Assembly (NCBI RefSeq): GCF_000002985.6
Contig: NC_003282.8
Location: 12,462,001 to 12,526,000 of the forward strand
Direction of reading: 5' to 3'
Origin: Caenorhabditis elegans
Taxonomy: Eukaryota; Nematoda; Chromadorea; Rhabditida; Rhabditidae
DNA: 64,000 nucleotides
Each line of letters starts with the position of its first letter. Position 1 is the first letter of the stretch. Made by a program: the position numbers and the translations under genes. Shown here piece after piece: positions 11,101-22,909 of the stretch. The notes beneath the pieces were generated by a model that had not been told where the DNA came from, made no database searches, and was given only the letters and a program-made list of their open reading frames with translations.

Positions 11101-12889
11101 TTTCTCCTGGAGAAAAGATTTCCATTAATTGCTCCTTGCCGAACATCAAGAAGCATCTCAACATCGATCTGACTGTAGGATCACATGTCGTGCAAAATGA
11201 TCATGGTGCACTGTGGGTTATCCTGGAAACTGAAGCAGACGAGGCAATGGACACTGCTACCTGTGCTGTATCGGACACCGACGGTCGTCAGCATGTTGCT
11301 ATGAAGCATCTGGTGTTGGAGAGAAAGGCGTCAGTTACGATGAAGAAGGACAAGATCCGTGTGTTGGATGATCAGTCTGTGGAAATTGAGTGTATCTATC
11401 GAGGTGGAGGTCTTGATCCGAAGATTTCATTCGAGAAGGATGGAAAGAAGGCATCACGGGGATTCTTGAACCTGAAGAAGACTGAAGCTGGATACGTGGC
11501 CAAGTGGCATGTAAGTTAAAATTGTTTTCAAACCCTCTTCAAAATGAACTCTGGAAAAATTCTAAAAATTGAAAAAACTTCAAAAATATTGAGCCTGATC
11601 CGTTTCTCACCTTTATCAATTATGTATATCTCAGCTGCCTTTTGTTTTATCAAACACTTGTTAGCTAGAAAATTCCTTTTCAGCTCTGTCTCAACTGTTT
11701 TGTAGTTGAAAATTTATTGATAAACTAAAAATTAACTTTTCAGATCCGCAAAGTTAAGCAAGAAGATGCTGGATTCTACAAATGTGTGGTCACTTCTAGT
11801 GATGGTTCTCGAGTTGAGGCATCGTCCGAAGTCATTTTCTCCACTGAAACACTTCCAGTCAATCCAAAACTCATTCTCCAATGCTGCGAAGACGAGGGAA
11901 TCACTGGAGATTGTCTGCAAGCTTGCAACATTGGACGTACATCACTTTCAATCAAAAATCAAAATTGTACTCGTTTCGCTGTCTCACTTCTCAAGTGCGC
12001 ATCAGACATTCGTGATCATTCTGATTGTTGCATCGCGAGCGGTGTCACATCGAAATGCCTTCCACTGTGCTCTGGAGATAGCTTCTCTCCGGATATTGAC
12101 TGCTCCGAACACGCGGTTTCTATCATGACATGCTCTGTGAAGAGTCATGAGCATGCTCCATCAGAAGTCAGTAATGTTCGTATCAAGGCATCAGAAGGAA
12201 AAGTCAACATTGAATGGGATTATCCACTTACGAAAGACTATAAATATTTTGCTGTCTACTATCGAAAAGCTCACGATGACCACGAGGATTGGCACAAGTT
12301 GAAGACTATTCAGCAGAATGTGAGTATTTTTTTGTAAATTATAATTAATTGAAAAACTATTATTTCAGATCGAACTCGACGTGGATCCTTCCGAAGATTA
12401 TGAAGTTGGAATCCTCGCAGCCAACGCGCTCGGTCACAGCAGACTGATGTATTCCGCGATTCCTAAGGATTCCGAACCTCGACGATCGGCTTCAAAGGGA
12501 TCTTCCTCTGCTTTCTGGATTGTTGTAATTCTTGTAGTCTTTGGAGTCTTGATTGCGGGATTAGCTGTTCTGAGCAAGCGACGCGAGCTTCCATATCCAA
12601 TTGGAAAGTTTATTGGAAGAAGAAATGACCCGAATCAGCCGACTGTTGCATTTGAAAATCCAGCTTACGGAGAGCCCTGGGGCGGTAAGAAGATATCTTT
12701 TTTTTTCTAAAAAATAACTTTTTTTCAGGAGCCGAAGTTGAAATCCGAGGATTAGGTGGCTCAGCCACAACTGGAACAGCTGCTGCAACCCAATCTGAAT
12801 GGCAAAGTGCCAACCTCGAAGCGAACAGTACAACTGATAACAGCCACGAGTACCGAAACGGCATGAGATATGCTAAACTTGAGACCTAA
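6670..12889 (+). CDS. igdb-1: Ig / DB / fibronectin III type I membrane protein, 1526 aa
   Basis: Eight exons (6670-7180, 7743-8084, 8698-8869, 8920-9341, 9430-11510, 11744-12319, 12369-12684, 12729-12889) join in frame to 1526 residues. The product is probably a cell-surface adhesion or receptor protein. In order it has: a signal peptide (residues 1-20), an Ig domain with a Cys-rich insert, a nematode DB module with CC pairs (about 175-285), an FN3 domain with an acidic insert, a second DB module, FN3, an EB-like Cys-rich stretch plus a third DB module, two FN3 domains, two Ig-like domains, a fourth DB module and an FN3. It ends with one transmembrane helix (FWIVVILVVFGVLIAGLAVL) and a cytoplasmic tail. 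A TTTTCAG acceptor lies 5 bases before the first ATG and may be a trans-splice site. The symbol is recalled from the domain mix. The sequence from 9470 on recurs at 17007. Confidence 0.85.
7331..7442. repeat. Inverted CCAAT-containing repeat in igdb-1 intron 1
   Basis: GACCAATCAGCAATT near 7331 is answered by CTGATTGGTCC near 7398, and CCAACTTTT by AAAAGTTGG. The result is a hairpin with several CCAAT/ATTGG boxes. Similar CCAATCA-plus-CTCCGCCCA sequence occurs in intron 1 of the sru genes at 34611 and 40622, so this is a dispersed family. Confidence 0.6.
8281..8286 (+). terminator. Poly(A) signal AATAAA in igdb-1 intron 2
   Basis: A canonical AATAAA followed by a T/G-rich stretch lies 93 bases after the stop codon of the short igdb-1 frame. 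It is well placed for cleavage of the short transcript, upstream of exon 3 at 8698. Confidence 0.5.
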
Positions 12890-13309
12890 TTATTTACTAT
12901 TTATAATTATTTTTTCTCTACTTCCTACCACATTTTTTCTCAACAGTTTCATTTTCAATTTCTTGTCCTATAAGATATCTGACATTCCATGTAATCTTAT
13001 TTCTGTTCCATAGTCACCACCATTTTCCTTGTGTATTTGTGTGATTCAGTTGTGCGTGTTTTGACTTTTTGCGGGTCGATGTTCATTTTCTTTTTTTCTA
13101 TACACTCATTTTTGCAAATTTTGACAACATTTCGGTTTTCTACTTGTCTGCAATTTTTGAATATTTGATTGTATTTATTTTACATAAATTCATTTACGTT
13201 TCAATTGAGGGGTGTAGACTTTTTGTTAGAATTTTTCTAGAATGACATTTTGCATAGAGAAAATTTGATACCTTTCTAAAGAAATCATGTTTATTTAAAT
13301 TTCAAGTTA

Positions 13310-15042
13310 TCAGTAAAATGTCGGTTCATCTAATGTAATCTCTCCTCTAAGTACAGTGACAGATGGTCCATTTAATATAACTCGTCCATCGTGGAAGCTT
13401 AAACGGAACAGACCTCCTCGAGTTGGATATGCCTGGAATATTAAGGACGATTAAAAAACCTTTAAAAAGCCATGTGCCCAGATAAACTCACTTGAAATGC
13501 ATATAGCGACTTTTTTCCCGTTATCTTTGACCAAAAGGGACCCATTGCACATTGTGCATGCCCTGTTGCTGGATCCTCATTTATTCCAACCCAAGGAGCA
13601 AAGTAACGACAAGCATAGTCAAATGGTTCATCAGAAGAATCGGTGAATCCTTGAATTAATGCATTCTTCGGTCTCAACGTCAATGCAATTCCTTGTAGAA
13701 AACCGTTATCGTGAATTTGAAGCATTCGTGTAACATCGATTTTAACTGCTTCCAATTCAAATTTTGTTGTAAGAGGATCTACTACGACTACCAAGACTCG
13801 AGGTTTCGCTGCGTACACGCAAGCTTCGATTGCCATCTGAAGTACAAGATTTCGAATTTCCAGTGGAATTTTTGCTGTCTGATACATTATTTTCCATATA
13901 ACTGTTCTATTACTGGATCTAAATCAGTGCAAATTGCACACAAAAGTTACGGTATCCACTCTAGCCACGAGTTTAAGAATTCAATAAATATGTAGACTAT
14001 TTTGAAACCTTATTTAGTTTTTCATAACAAATAACTCAAAGAACATTCAATTGATAAAAAATTTTCGCAACGCACTCTAATCTCAAAGCATTTCAAGTTT
14101 ACTATCTCTACGTGATTTTCTTCTAGTTCAAAATATCACAAACCTCAGTTGGAACCACACACTTTACAATATCAAATAGGAAATGCGGCGCCTTGAATTC
14201 AGAGAAAATCCCATGAAGTGGGTTCACTGTGTGATGAAACTTGATAGACGTCAAATCATATTCGGGCAAATTCAGCTCAACATTTCCGATACTATCCCTT
14301 CTCACAACCAATAATCCTGTCAGTGTGTCAAACTTGAGCTCCTTATTCTCATTTCCAATTTCATTGAATAACACGTGTGAAGTGGCAAGTGTCGCGTGAC
14401 CACACAATGGAACTTCGGCAGTTGAAGTGAACCAGCGAAGGGAAAAATGAGCACATTTCTTGTAGTCTGATGAGCCAATTGGAACTGGAAATGCTGTTTC
14501 AGAGACATTGAATTCGGCAGCTATTTTTAAGTATTCGTCATCCTTTTTTGCCTGGAAATTTGGAATAATCTAGTTGGTACTAACTTGAGCAAGGCTATTC
14601 AAAGGGGCCCGTATTTCGCCCGGAAAACGCCTCCGATGAAGTAAAATGGATCGGAAAATTGCATGCTATTTCTCTAAAAGTCAGGAAAAATTTTTCTAAT
14701 TTTATTTCCAGAACCATATTTAATAACATTTAAAATTTAAGCTATTTTTCAACTTTTCAAAACAGTTTCTACGACGTATTTATTGCCGTCGAGTACTTTT
14801 TCAAATGAATCAAATAAAATAATTTTCCGGTAGAAACTTATAGTTTGCTTTCAAAATTCTATCTTTTTAATCCATTACAATGTAAAAGTTATTTTAAATA
14901 CATATTTCATACTCACCATCTATATTAGAAAAATAAAACTTTTGGGACCTACCTGTGGTATAAGACAAACCGCAGCTGGATTTCCAGAAAATCTCTTCTT
15001 TGCAAAAGCATCGACAATGTACGAAGGATAGTGTTCAGTCAT
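13310..15042 (-). CDS. PhzF-like isomerase family protein, gene 1, unit 1 (321 aa)
   Basis: Exons 15042-14953, 14551-14144, 13836-13492 and 13432-13310 join in frame to 321 residues. The family (PhzF / PBLD, diaminopimelate-epimerase fold) covers cytosolic isomerases of mostly unknown substrate in animals. Visible motifs are VDAFAKKRFSGNPAAVC at the N-terminus with SETAF following (the family's catalytic Glu region), LCGHATLA in the first half, and DPATGHAQC in the second. The last differs from the usual DPATGSAQC of its neighbour, with His for Ser. It lies 330 bases downstream of PhzF gene 2 on the same strand, so an operon is possible. It converges on igdb-1 with 420 bases between the stops. 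In this unit the native promoter of the pair is absent. Confidence 0.9.
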
Positions 15043-15372
15043 CTGTGACAACGTGTCGAATGGCTAATGAAATTCCAAATAAACGTCGTTTGCCAAAAGA
15101 AGTGAAAAAAGGAAAAAGATGAAGGACATGGGGTCAACAGTTGGTCTTGTAAAGGTGGAAAACATGTGAAAAGAAAATGAAAAGAAGGGGTTGTAGTGGT
15201 TGTGATTGTGTTGTTGCAGATTCTTTATACGTTTGGAAATTTGTTTGAAAGTACTTTGGAAATGGGAGAAATGTGAAATGAGAAGATAAATTTATTGATA
15301 GTCATCAAAAATCAAAAACTTTGAGGGTGGAGTAGAGTTCTTGGGAATTTTACTTCAAATTCATATTGAAAA

Positions 15373-17000
15373 TTAGTTCAACGCAAGCTCTCCCCGGAGC
15401 ACTGTGACAGAAGGTCCGTTCAAAATCACACGGTCATCTTGAAGACGAATCCTGAATTGAGCTCCTCGAGTTGGAAAAGCCTACAAATCAAAATTATCAT
15501 TGAAAAAGCTCCATAATGATAATTACCTGAAAAGCATACAACTCGTTCTTCCCGAGCATCTTCGACCAGAACGGTCCCATAACACATTGCGCAGATCCAG
15601 TTGCTGGATCCTCATCGATTCCAACCCACGGAGCAAAATAACGGCATGCATAGTCATATGGTTCATCAGAAGAATCCACAAATCCTTGAGCCATTGGATT
15701 TGATGGACGAAGAGAAATGGCAAGGCCCCTTACAAAACTTCCATCGTGAATCTCGAGCATTTTTGAGCAATCAATGCGAACGGCTTCAAGTTCAAATTTG
15801 GTGGTTTCTGGATCCACAATGACGATTAGTTTGCGAGATTTTGAAGAGTACACCACTGATTCGATAATCATCTGAAATATGAGCTGATTGAAAAAGAAGG
15901 GACTGGATTACGATTTTTAAACGTGCATTTTTTGGATTTTCAGATGTAAAATTCCAGTTTTTCAGTAATAAATTTTAAGACGGTTGGACAATAATTTTCA
16001 TACTTGAATTTATTTTAGACGAAAAGTTTCATGCTTTCAGGTATAGATTTACAAAAATTTTGACGTATGTTATCAGATTTTCAGACACAAATTTCAGATT
16101 TACACACGTCAATTTCCTGGTTTTCAGGAGGAATTTTCCAGGTTTGTTGTCGTAAATGTTCAGATTTTCAGAATAAAATACTTTTCACGAAAAATTATCG
16201 GAATAAGGCCTGCCTGCCTGCCTCGTGCCTACCACATTGCATGAACACCAAACACCGGAGTTCTAGCTAGGAAGGCACTTAAGCAGGTAGGCAGGCACTA
16301 CCACACATACCCAATAAAACTACAAAAATTCACCTCAGTTGGAACAACGCACTTGATAACTTCAAACAGGAATGATGGTGCTTCGAACTGAAATTTCAAT
16401 TTTCTCGAAAAGACTTTTGAAATATTTTATAAAATATTACCTCCGAAAAAATGCCCTGCAATGGATTTGGGGTATCATTGAACTTCACTGACGCCAAATC
16501 GTATTCGGGAAAATTCATCTCCACATTTCCTTTTTCATCTCTTTTTGCAATCAAAACTCCGGATTGGGTATCGAATTTAATCTCCTTATTCACATTTCCA
16601 ACTTCATTGAACAGAACGTGTGACGTTGCAAGAGTTGCGTGACCACACAACGGAACTTCAGTTTTTGGAGTAAACCAGCGTAGGGAAAACTGAGAGCAAG
16701 TCTTGAAGTCAGTTGAACCAATTGGAACTGGAAATGCTGTCTCGGAGAGATTGAATTCGGCAGCGATTTTCAAATACTCTTGGTCTTTAAAAACCTGGAA
16801 ATAAAACTAAAACAATGATTAAAGATGGAGTGTCATCATTGGAAATTATAAATCAATTATTTTTAATTAAATACAAACCATATACTATGGTCCAAATTAT
16901 TACTAATTACCTCTGGAATAAGACAAACTGCTGCAGGATTTCCTGCAAAACTCTTAGTTGTAAATGCATCAACTATGAAAGACGGAAATTTTCTCGACAT
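15373..17000 (-). CDS. PhzF-like isomerase family protein, gene 2, unit 1 (316 aa)
   Basis: Exons 17000-16911, 16794-16441, 16387-16334, 15871-15527 and 15480-15373 join in frame to 316 residues. It carries the family marks NPAAVC near residue 21, SETAFPVP, LCGHATLATSHV, and DEDPATGSAQC followed by MGPFWSKM. It is a paralogue of gene 1, which has lost the intron between the second and third exons. The duplication junction falls exactly in its 5' acceptor: read on the minus strand, TTTTTTTTCAG directly precedes the ATG. Beyond that the sequence is antisense igdb-1 exon 5. The coding region is intact, but its native upstream DNA is present only at the copy ending at 24537. Confidence 0.9.
16206..16300. 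repeat. CCTGCCTG-type repeat in a PhzF intron (copy at 23743-23837)
   Basis: GCCTGCCTGCCTGCCTCGTG is followed about 70 bases later by the inverted GCAGGTAGGCAGGCAC. The same CCTACCTGCCT motif recurs in this window near 25853, 26148-26212, 58489 and 63812-63965. It is a dispersed nematode repeat with no coding content. Confidence 0.7.
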
Positions 17001-17010
17001 CTGAAAAAAA

Positions 17011-20000
17011 ATGTGCAATGTCGCAGAAGATCCATCTTCATTCTCGACCATCACAATCGCCACTACTTGCCGTGCCGAATGGCCAAAAGTGTCTCCCTGC
17101 ATTGCCGACGGCCGGAACCATACTGATTGTTGTCTGAAGAAGGGCGTACAACACGATTGCCTTGAAATTTGTTCGGGAAGCACAAAAGAACTCGGTGTGC
17201 ATTCAGTTCTTTGCCTCAATCTTGATCTTCAAGCAATCTATCAATGCATCAGACAAGGCTATGAGACACATCCATCTGCACCTGGGAATGTGACGATTTC
17301 GGAGTTAACAGCTCACAGCGTGACTGTTCAGTGGACTGAGCCTAATTCAAATGCACATCTCGTCGAGAACTACACACTTTTTATTCGGAAAAATGAACAC
17401 GGAGAAGCTGTCCGAACAGTGAAGAACGTAATTTCACCACATGTTGAACTTGGATTGGATCCAGATTCCGAGTACGTTCTTACTCTTCAATCTCATTCCG
17501 CTAATGGTACATCTCTACCTTCAACTGCAAAATTGTTCTCAACACTTCCAACAACTCGTCCTCCATTGTGCACAATTGGGGAACCAATCTACATGAATGA
17601 TGGTCGTGTCATGATTTGCGATGCTGTGAATCCTTGTCCAAATGGATTCAGATGTACTGGAGCTGGTTCTGATCTTTCATATTGTTGCCCACACGATGGA
17701 ACTCATTCGTCGGAAGAGTTCACTTCCTGTTGTAAGGAACAGAAAATGCCAGAAAGCTGTATGAGCAGTTGCCAATACAACATGACGCTTCCCGAGAGTT
17801 GCAAGGAAAATCTGAATACTTGGGTTCAATGTGCTTCTGAAGGTCATGATCATTTAAGATGCTGTCTGCAAGAAGAAGTTTCAAAACCATGCCAAACCGC
17901 TTGTATGCATCCATTTACTGTACCAGCAGATGAATGCTTTAGTGAAGTTTCAAAGTATAGAACATGCTTCAGTGCTGCCCATCAAGCCCTTCCAGCCGCT
18001 GTCAGGAATGTGGAAGTATCTTCTATCAGCAAGGATTCCGCGACAATTTCCTGGGAAGATCTCGAAGCGAACATCATTGTTTTCCGTGTTCAATTATTTG
18101 AAAAAGGAGGAAATTTGATTAAGACGGAGAACAGTTCTGCAGACATTTTCCGATTCATTGATCTAGAGCCTAACAAGGATTATTCTGTTCGCGTTACTGC
18201 CATCAATTTTTTGGGAGAAGGTCCACCATCATGGAATGCTACCTTCACAACCAAGCCGGCGCAGATTTATGAAGGAGATCGACCAGTTGCTCCAGAAAAG
18301 CTCAGAATCTCATGGAATTCAGGACCACGCGTAAACGTCACCTGGGACCCTGTCTCAGTCCGTCGTAACGCTGAAGTGGTGACCAAACCGATTGAGTACA
18401 CCATTTACTACTTGGATACAGAGCAAAGCTCTACATGGACAACGTTGAGGACCAATCAAACTTGGGTTGTGATGAGAGATCTTCGCAAAGATGCACTGTA
18501 TTATGTCTACGTAACAGCAAAGGAAGACAATCGTACCAGTCGTAGTTCATCAATAATAACTATTCTTGCTCAAAAAGACTCTCCAGGACTTCCAGAGCCA
18601 ACAATTGTCATTGAACCGGATCACAAGGATGGAGTGTTTTCTCCTGGAGAAAAGATTTCCATTAATTGCTCCTTGCCGAACATCAAGAAGCATCTCAACA
18701 TCGATCTGACTGTAGGATCACATGTCGTGCAAAATGATCATGGTGCACTGTGGGTTATCCTGGAAACTGAAGCAGACGAGGCAATGGACACTGCTACCTG
18801 TGCTGTATCGGACACCGACGGTCGTCAGCATGTTGCTATGAAGCATCTGGTGTTGGAGAGAAAGGCGTCAGTTACGATGAAGAAGGACAAGATCCGTGTG
18901 TTGGATGATCAGTCTGTGGAAATTGAGTGTATCTATCGAGGTGGAGGTCTTGATCCGAAGATTTCATTCGAGAAGGATGGAAAGAAGGCATCACGGGGAT
19001 TCTTGAACCTGAAGAAGACTGAAGCTGGATACGTGGCCAAGTGGCATGTAAGTTAAAATTGTTTTCAAACCCTCTTCAAAATGAACTCTGGAAAAATTCT
19101 AAAAATTGAAAAAACTTCAAAAATATTGAGCCTGATCCGTTTCTCACCTTTATCAATTATGTATATCTCAGCTGCCTTTTGTTTTATCAAACACTTGTTA
19201 GCTAGAAAATTCCTTTTCAGCTCTGTCTCAACTGTTTTGTAGTTGAAAATTTATTGATAAACTAAAAATTAACTTTTCAGATCCGCAAAGTTAAGCAAGA
19301 AGATGCTGGATTCTACAAATGTGTGGTCACTTCTAGTGATGGTTCTCGAGTTGAGGCATCGTCCGAAGTCATTTTCTCCACTGAAACACTTCCAGTCAAT
19401 CCAAAACTCATTCTCCAATGCTGCGAAGACGAGGGAATCACTGGAGATTGTCTGCAAGCTTGCAACATTGGACGTACATCACTTTCAATCAAAAATCAAA
19501 ATTGTACTCGTTTCGCTGTCTCACTTCTCAAGTGCGCATCAGACATTCGTGATCATTCTGATTGTTGCATCGCGAGCGGTGTCACATCGAAATGCCTTCC
19601 ACTGTGCTCTGGAGATAGCTTCTCTCCGGATATTGACTGCTCCGAACACGCGGTTTCTATCATGACATGCTCTGTGAAGAGTCATGAGCATGCTCCATCA
19701 GAAGTCAGTAATGTTCGTATCAAGGCATCAGAAGGAAAAGTCAACATTGAATGGGATTATCCACTTACGAAAGACTATAAATATTTTGCTGTCTACTATC
19801 GAAAAGCTCACGATGACCACGAGGATTGGCACAAGTTGAAGACTATTCAGCAGAATGTGAGTATTTTTTTGTAAATTATAATTAATTGAAAAACTATTAT
19901 TTCAGATCGAACTCGACGTGGATCCTTCCGAAGATTATGAAGTTGGAATCCTCGCAGCCAACGCGCTCGGTCACAGCAGACTGATGTATTCCGCGATTCC

Positions 20001-20426
20001 TAAGGATTCCGAACCTCGACGATCGGCTTCAAAGGGATCTTCCTCTGCTTTCTGGATTGTTGTAATTCTTGTAGTCTTTGGAGTCTTGATTGCGGGATTA
20101 GCTGTTCTGAGCAAGCGACGCGAGCTTCCATATCCAATTGGAAAGTTTATTGGAAGAAGAAATGACCCGAATCAGCCGACTGTTGCATTTGAAAATCCAG
20201 CTTACGGAGAGCCCTGGGGCGGTAAGAAGATATCTTTTTTTTTCTAAAAAATAACTTTTTTTCAGGAGCCGAAGTTGAAATCCGAGGATTAGGTGGCTCA
20301 GCCACAACTGGAACAGCTGCTGCAACCCAATCTGAATGGCAAAGTGCCAACCTCGAAGCGAACAGTACAACTGATAACAGCCACGAGTACCGAAACGGCA
20401 TGAGATATGCTAAACTTGAGACCTAA
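17011..20426 (+). pseudogene. 5'-truncated copy of igdb-1
   Basis: Exons at 17011-19047, 19281-19856, 19906-20221 and 20266-20426 copy igdb-1 exons 5-8. The copy begins inside exon 5. An in-frame TGA (17002-17004) lies just before the first ATG, so the longest product would be 1029 aa. It would have no signal peptide, N-terminal Ig or first DB module, but would keep the FN3, Ig, DB and transmembrane parts. Its start lies 10 bases from the divergent ATG of PhzF gene 2, leaving no room for a conventional promoter. The frame itself is undamaged. It is most likely non-functional, or makes a mis-sorted fragment if transcribed. Confidence 0.85.
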
Positions 20427-20846
20427 TTATTTACTATTTATAATTATTTTTTCTCTACTTCCTACCACATTTTTTCTCAACAGTTTCATTTTCAATTTCT
20501 TGTCCTATAAGATATCTGACATTCCATGTAATCTTATTTCTGTTCCATAGTCACCACCATTTTCCTTGTGTATTTGTGTGATTCAGTTGTGCGTGTTTTG
20601 ACTTTTTGCGGGTCGATGTTCATTTTCTTTTTTTCTATACACTCATTTTTGCAAATTTTGACAACATTTCGGTTTTCTACTTGTCTGCAATTTTTGAATA
20701 TTTGATTGTATTTATTTTACATAAATTCATTTACGTTTCAATTGAGGGGTGTAGACTTTTTGTTAGAATTTTTCTAGAATGACATTTTGCATAGAGAAAA
20801 TTTGATACCTTTCTAAAGAAATCATGTTTATTTAAATTTCAAGTTA

Positions 20847-22579
20847 TCAGTAAAATGTCGGTTCATCTAATGTAATCTCTCCTCTAAGTACAGTGACAGA
20901 TGGTCCATTTAATATAACTCGTCCATCGTGGAAGCTTAAACGGAACAGACCTCCTCGAGTTGGATATGCCTGGAATATTAAGGACGATTAAAAAACCTTT
21001 AAAAAGCCATGTGCCCAGATAAACTCACTTGAAATGCATATAGCGACTTTTTTCCCGTTATCTTTGACCAAAAGGGACCCATTGCACATTGTGCATGCCC
21101 TGTTGCTGGATCCTCATTTATTCCAACCCAAGGAGCAAAGTAACGACAAGCATAGTCAAATGGTTCATCAGAAGAATCGGTGAATCCTTGAATTAATGCA
21201 TTCTTCGGTCTCAACGTCAATGCAATTCCTTGTAGAAAACCGTTATCGTGAATTTGAAGCATTCGTGTAACATCGATTTTAACTGCTTCCAATTCAAATT
21301 TTGTTGTAAGAGGATCTACTACGACTACCAAGACTCGAGGTTTCGCTGCGTACACGCAAGCTTCGATTGCCATCTGAAGTACAAGATTTCGAATTTCCAG
21401 TGGAATTTTTGCTGTCTGATACATTATTTTCCATATAACTGTTCTATTACTGGATCTAAATCAGTGCAAATTGCACACAAAAGTTACGGTATCCACTCTA
21501 GCCACGAGTTTAAGAATTCAATAAATATGTAGACTATTTTGAAACCTTATTTAGTTTTTCATAACAAATAACTCAAAGAACATTCAATTGATAAAAAATT
21601 TTCGCAACGCACTCTAATCTCAAAGCATTTCAAGTTTACTATCTCTACGTGATTTTCTTCTAGTTCAAAATATCACAAACCTCAGTTGGAACCACACACT
21701 TTACAATATCAAATAGGAAATGCGGCGCCTTGAATTCAGAGAAAATCCCATGAAGTGGGTTCACTGTGTGATGAAACTTGATAGACGTCAAATCATATTC
21801 GGGCAAATTCAGCTCAACATTTCCGATACTATCCCTTCTCACAACCAATAATCCTGTCAGTGTGTCAAACTTGAGCTCCTTATTCTCATTTCCAATTTCA
21901 TTGAATAACACGTGTGAAGTGGCAAGTGTCGCGTGACCACACAATGGAACTTCGGCAGTTGAAGTGAACCAGCGAAGGGAAAAATGAGCACATTTCTTGT
22001 AGTCTGATGAGCCAATTGGAACTGGAAATGCTGTTTCAGAGACATTGAATTCGGCAGCTATTTTTAAGTATTCGTCATCCTTTTTTGCCTGGAAATTTGG
22101 AATAATCTAGTTGGTACTAACTTGAGCAAGGCTATTCAAAGGGGCCCGTATTTCGCCCGGAAAACGCCTCCGATGAAGTAAAATGGATCGGAAAATTGCA
22201 TGCTATTTCTCTAAAAGTCAGGAAAAATTTTTCTAATTTTATTTCCAGAACCATATTTAATAACATTTAAAATTTAAGCTATTTTTCAACTTTTCAAAAC
22301 AGTTTCTACGACGTATTTATTGCCGTCGAGTACTTTTTCAAATGAATCAAATAAAATAATTTTCCGGTAGAAACTTATAGTTTGCTTTCAAAATTCTATC
22401 TTTTTAATCCATTACAATGTAAAAGTTATTTTAAATACATATTTCATACTCACCATCTATATTAGAAAAATAAAACTTTTGGGACCTACCTGTGGTATAA
22501 GACAAACCGCAGCTGGATTTCCAGAAAATCTCTTCTTTGCAAAAGCATCGACAATGTACGAAGGATAGTGTTCAGTCAT
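20847..22579 (-). CDS. PhzF-like isomerase family protein, gene 1, unit 2 (321 aa)
   Basis: Exons 22579-22490, 22088-21681, 21373-21029 and 20969-20847 are the exact counterparts of the gene at 13310-15042, and the protein is the same. It includes the unusual DPATGHAQC. This copy lies 330 bases behind the PhzF gene 2 copy that keeps its native upstream region, so it is the likelier expressed allele of the two. It converges on the truncated igdb-1 copy. Confidence 0.9.
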
Positions 22580-22909
22580 CTGTGACAACGTGTCGAATGG
22601 CTAATGAAATTCCAAATAAACGTCGTTTGCCAAAAGAAGTGAAAAAAGGAAAAAGATGAAGGACATGGGGTCAACAGTTGGTCTTGTAAAGGTGGAAAAC
22701 ATGTGAAAAGAAAATGAAAAGAAGGGGTTGTAGTGGTTGTGATTGTGTTGTTGCAGATTCTTTATACGTTTGGAAATTTGTTTGAAAGTACTTTGGAAAT
22801 GGGAGAAATGTGAAATGAGAAGATAAATTTATTGATAGTCATCAAAAATCAAAAACTTTGAGGGTGGAGTAGAGTTCTTGGGAATTTTACTTCAAATTCA
22901 TATTGAAAA

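Larger units (their letters stand above)
9470..17006. repeat. Tandem duplication, unit 1 (7,537 bp)
   Basis: This unit runs from inside igdb-1 exon 5 to just upstream of the second PhzF gene. It is repeated directly at 17007-24543 with a constant offset of 7,537. All reading frames compared have the same length and translation in both copies, introns included. The junction is the run of eight A at 17004-17011: the left flank supplies up to four A and the right up to five, so the break shows about one base of homology. The near-identity indicates a very recent event. Confidence 0.97.
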
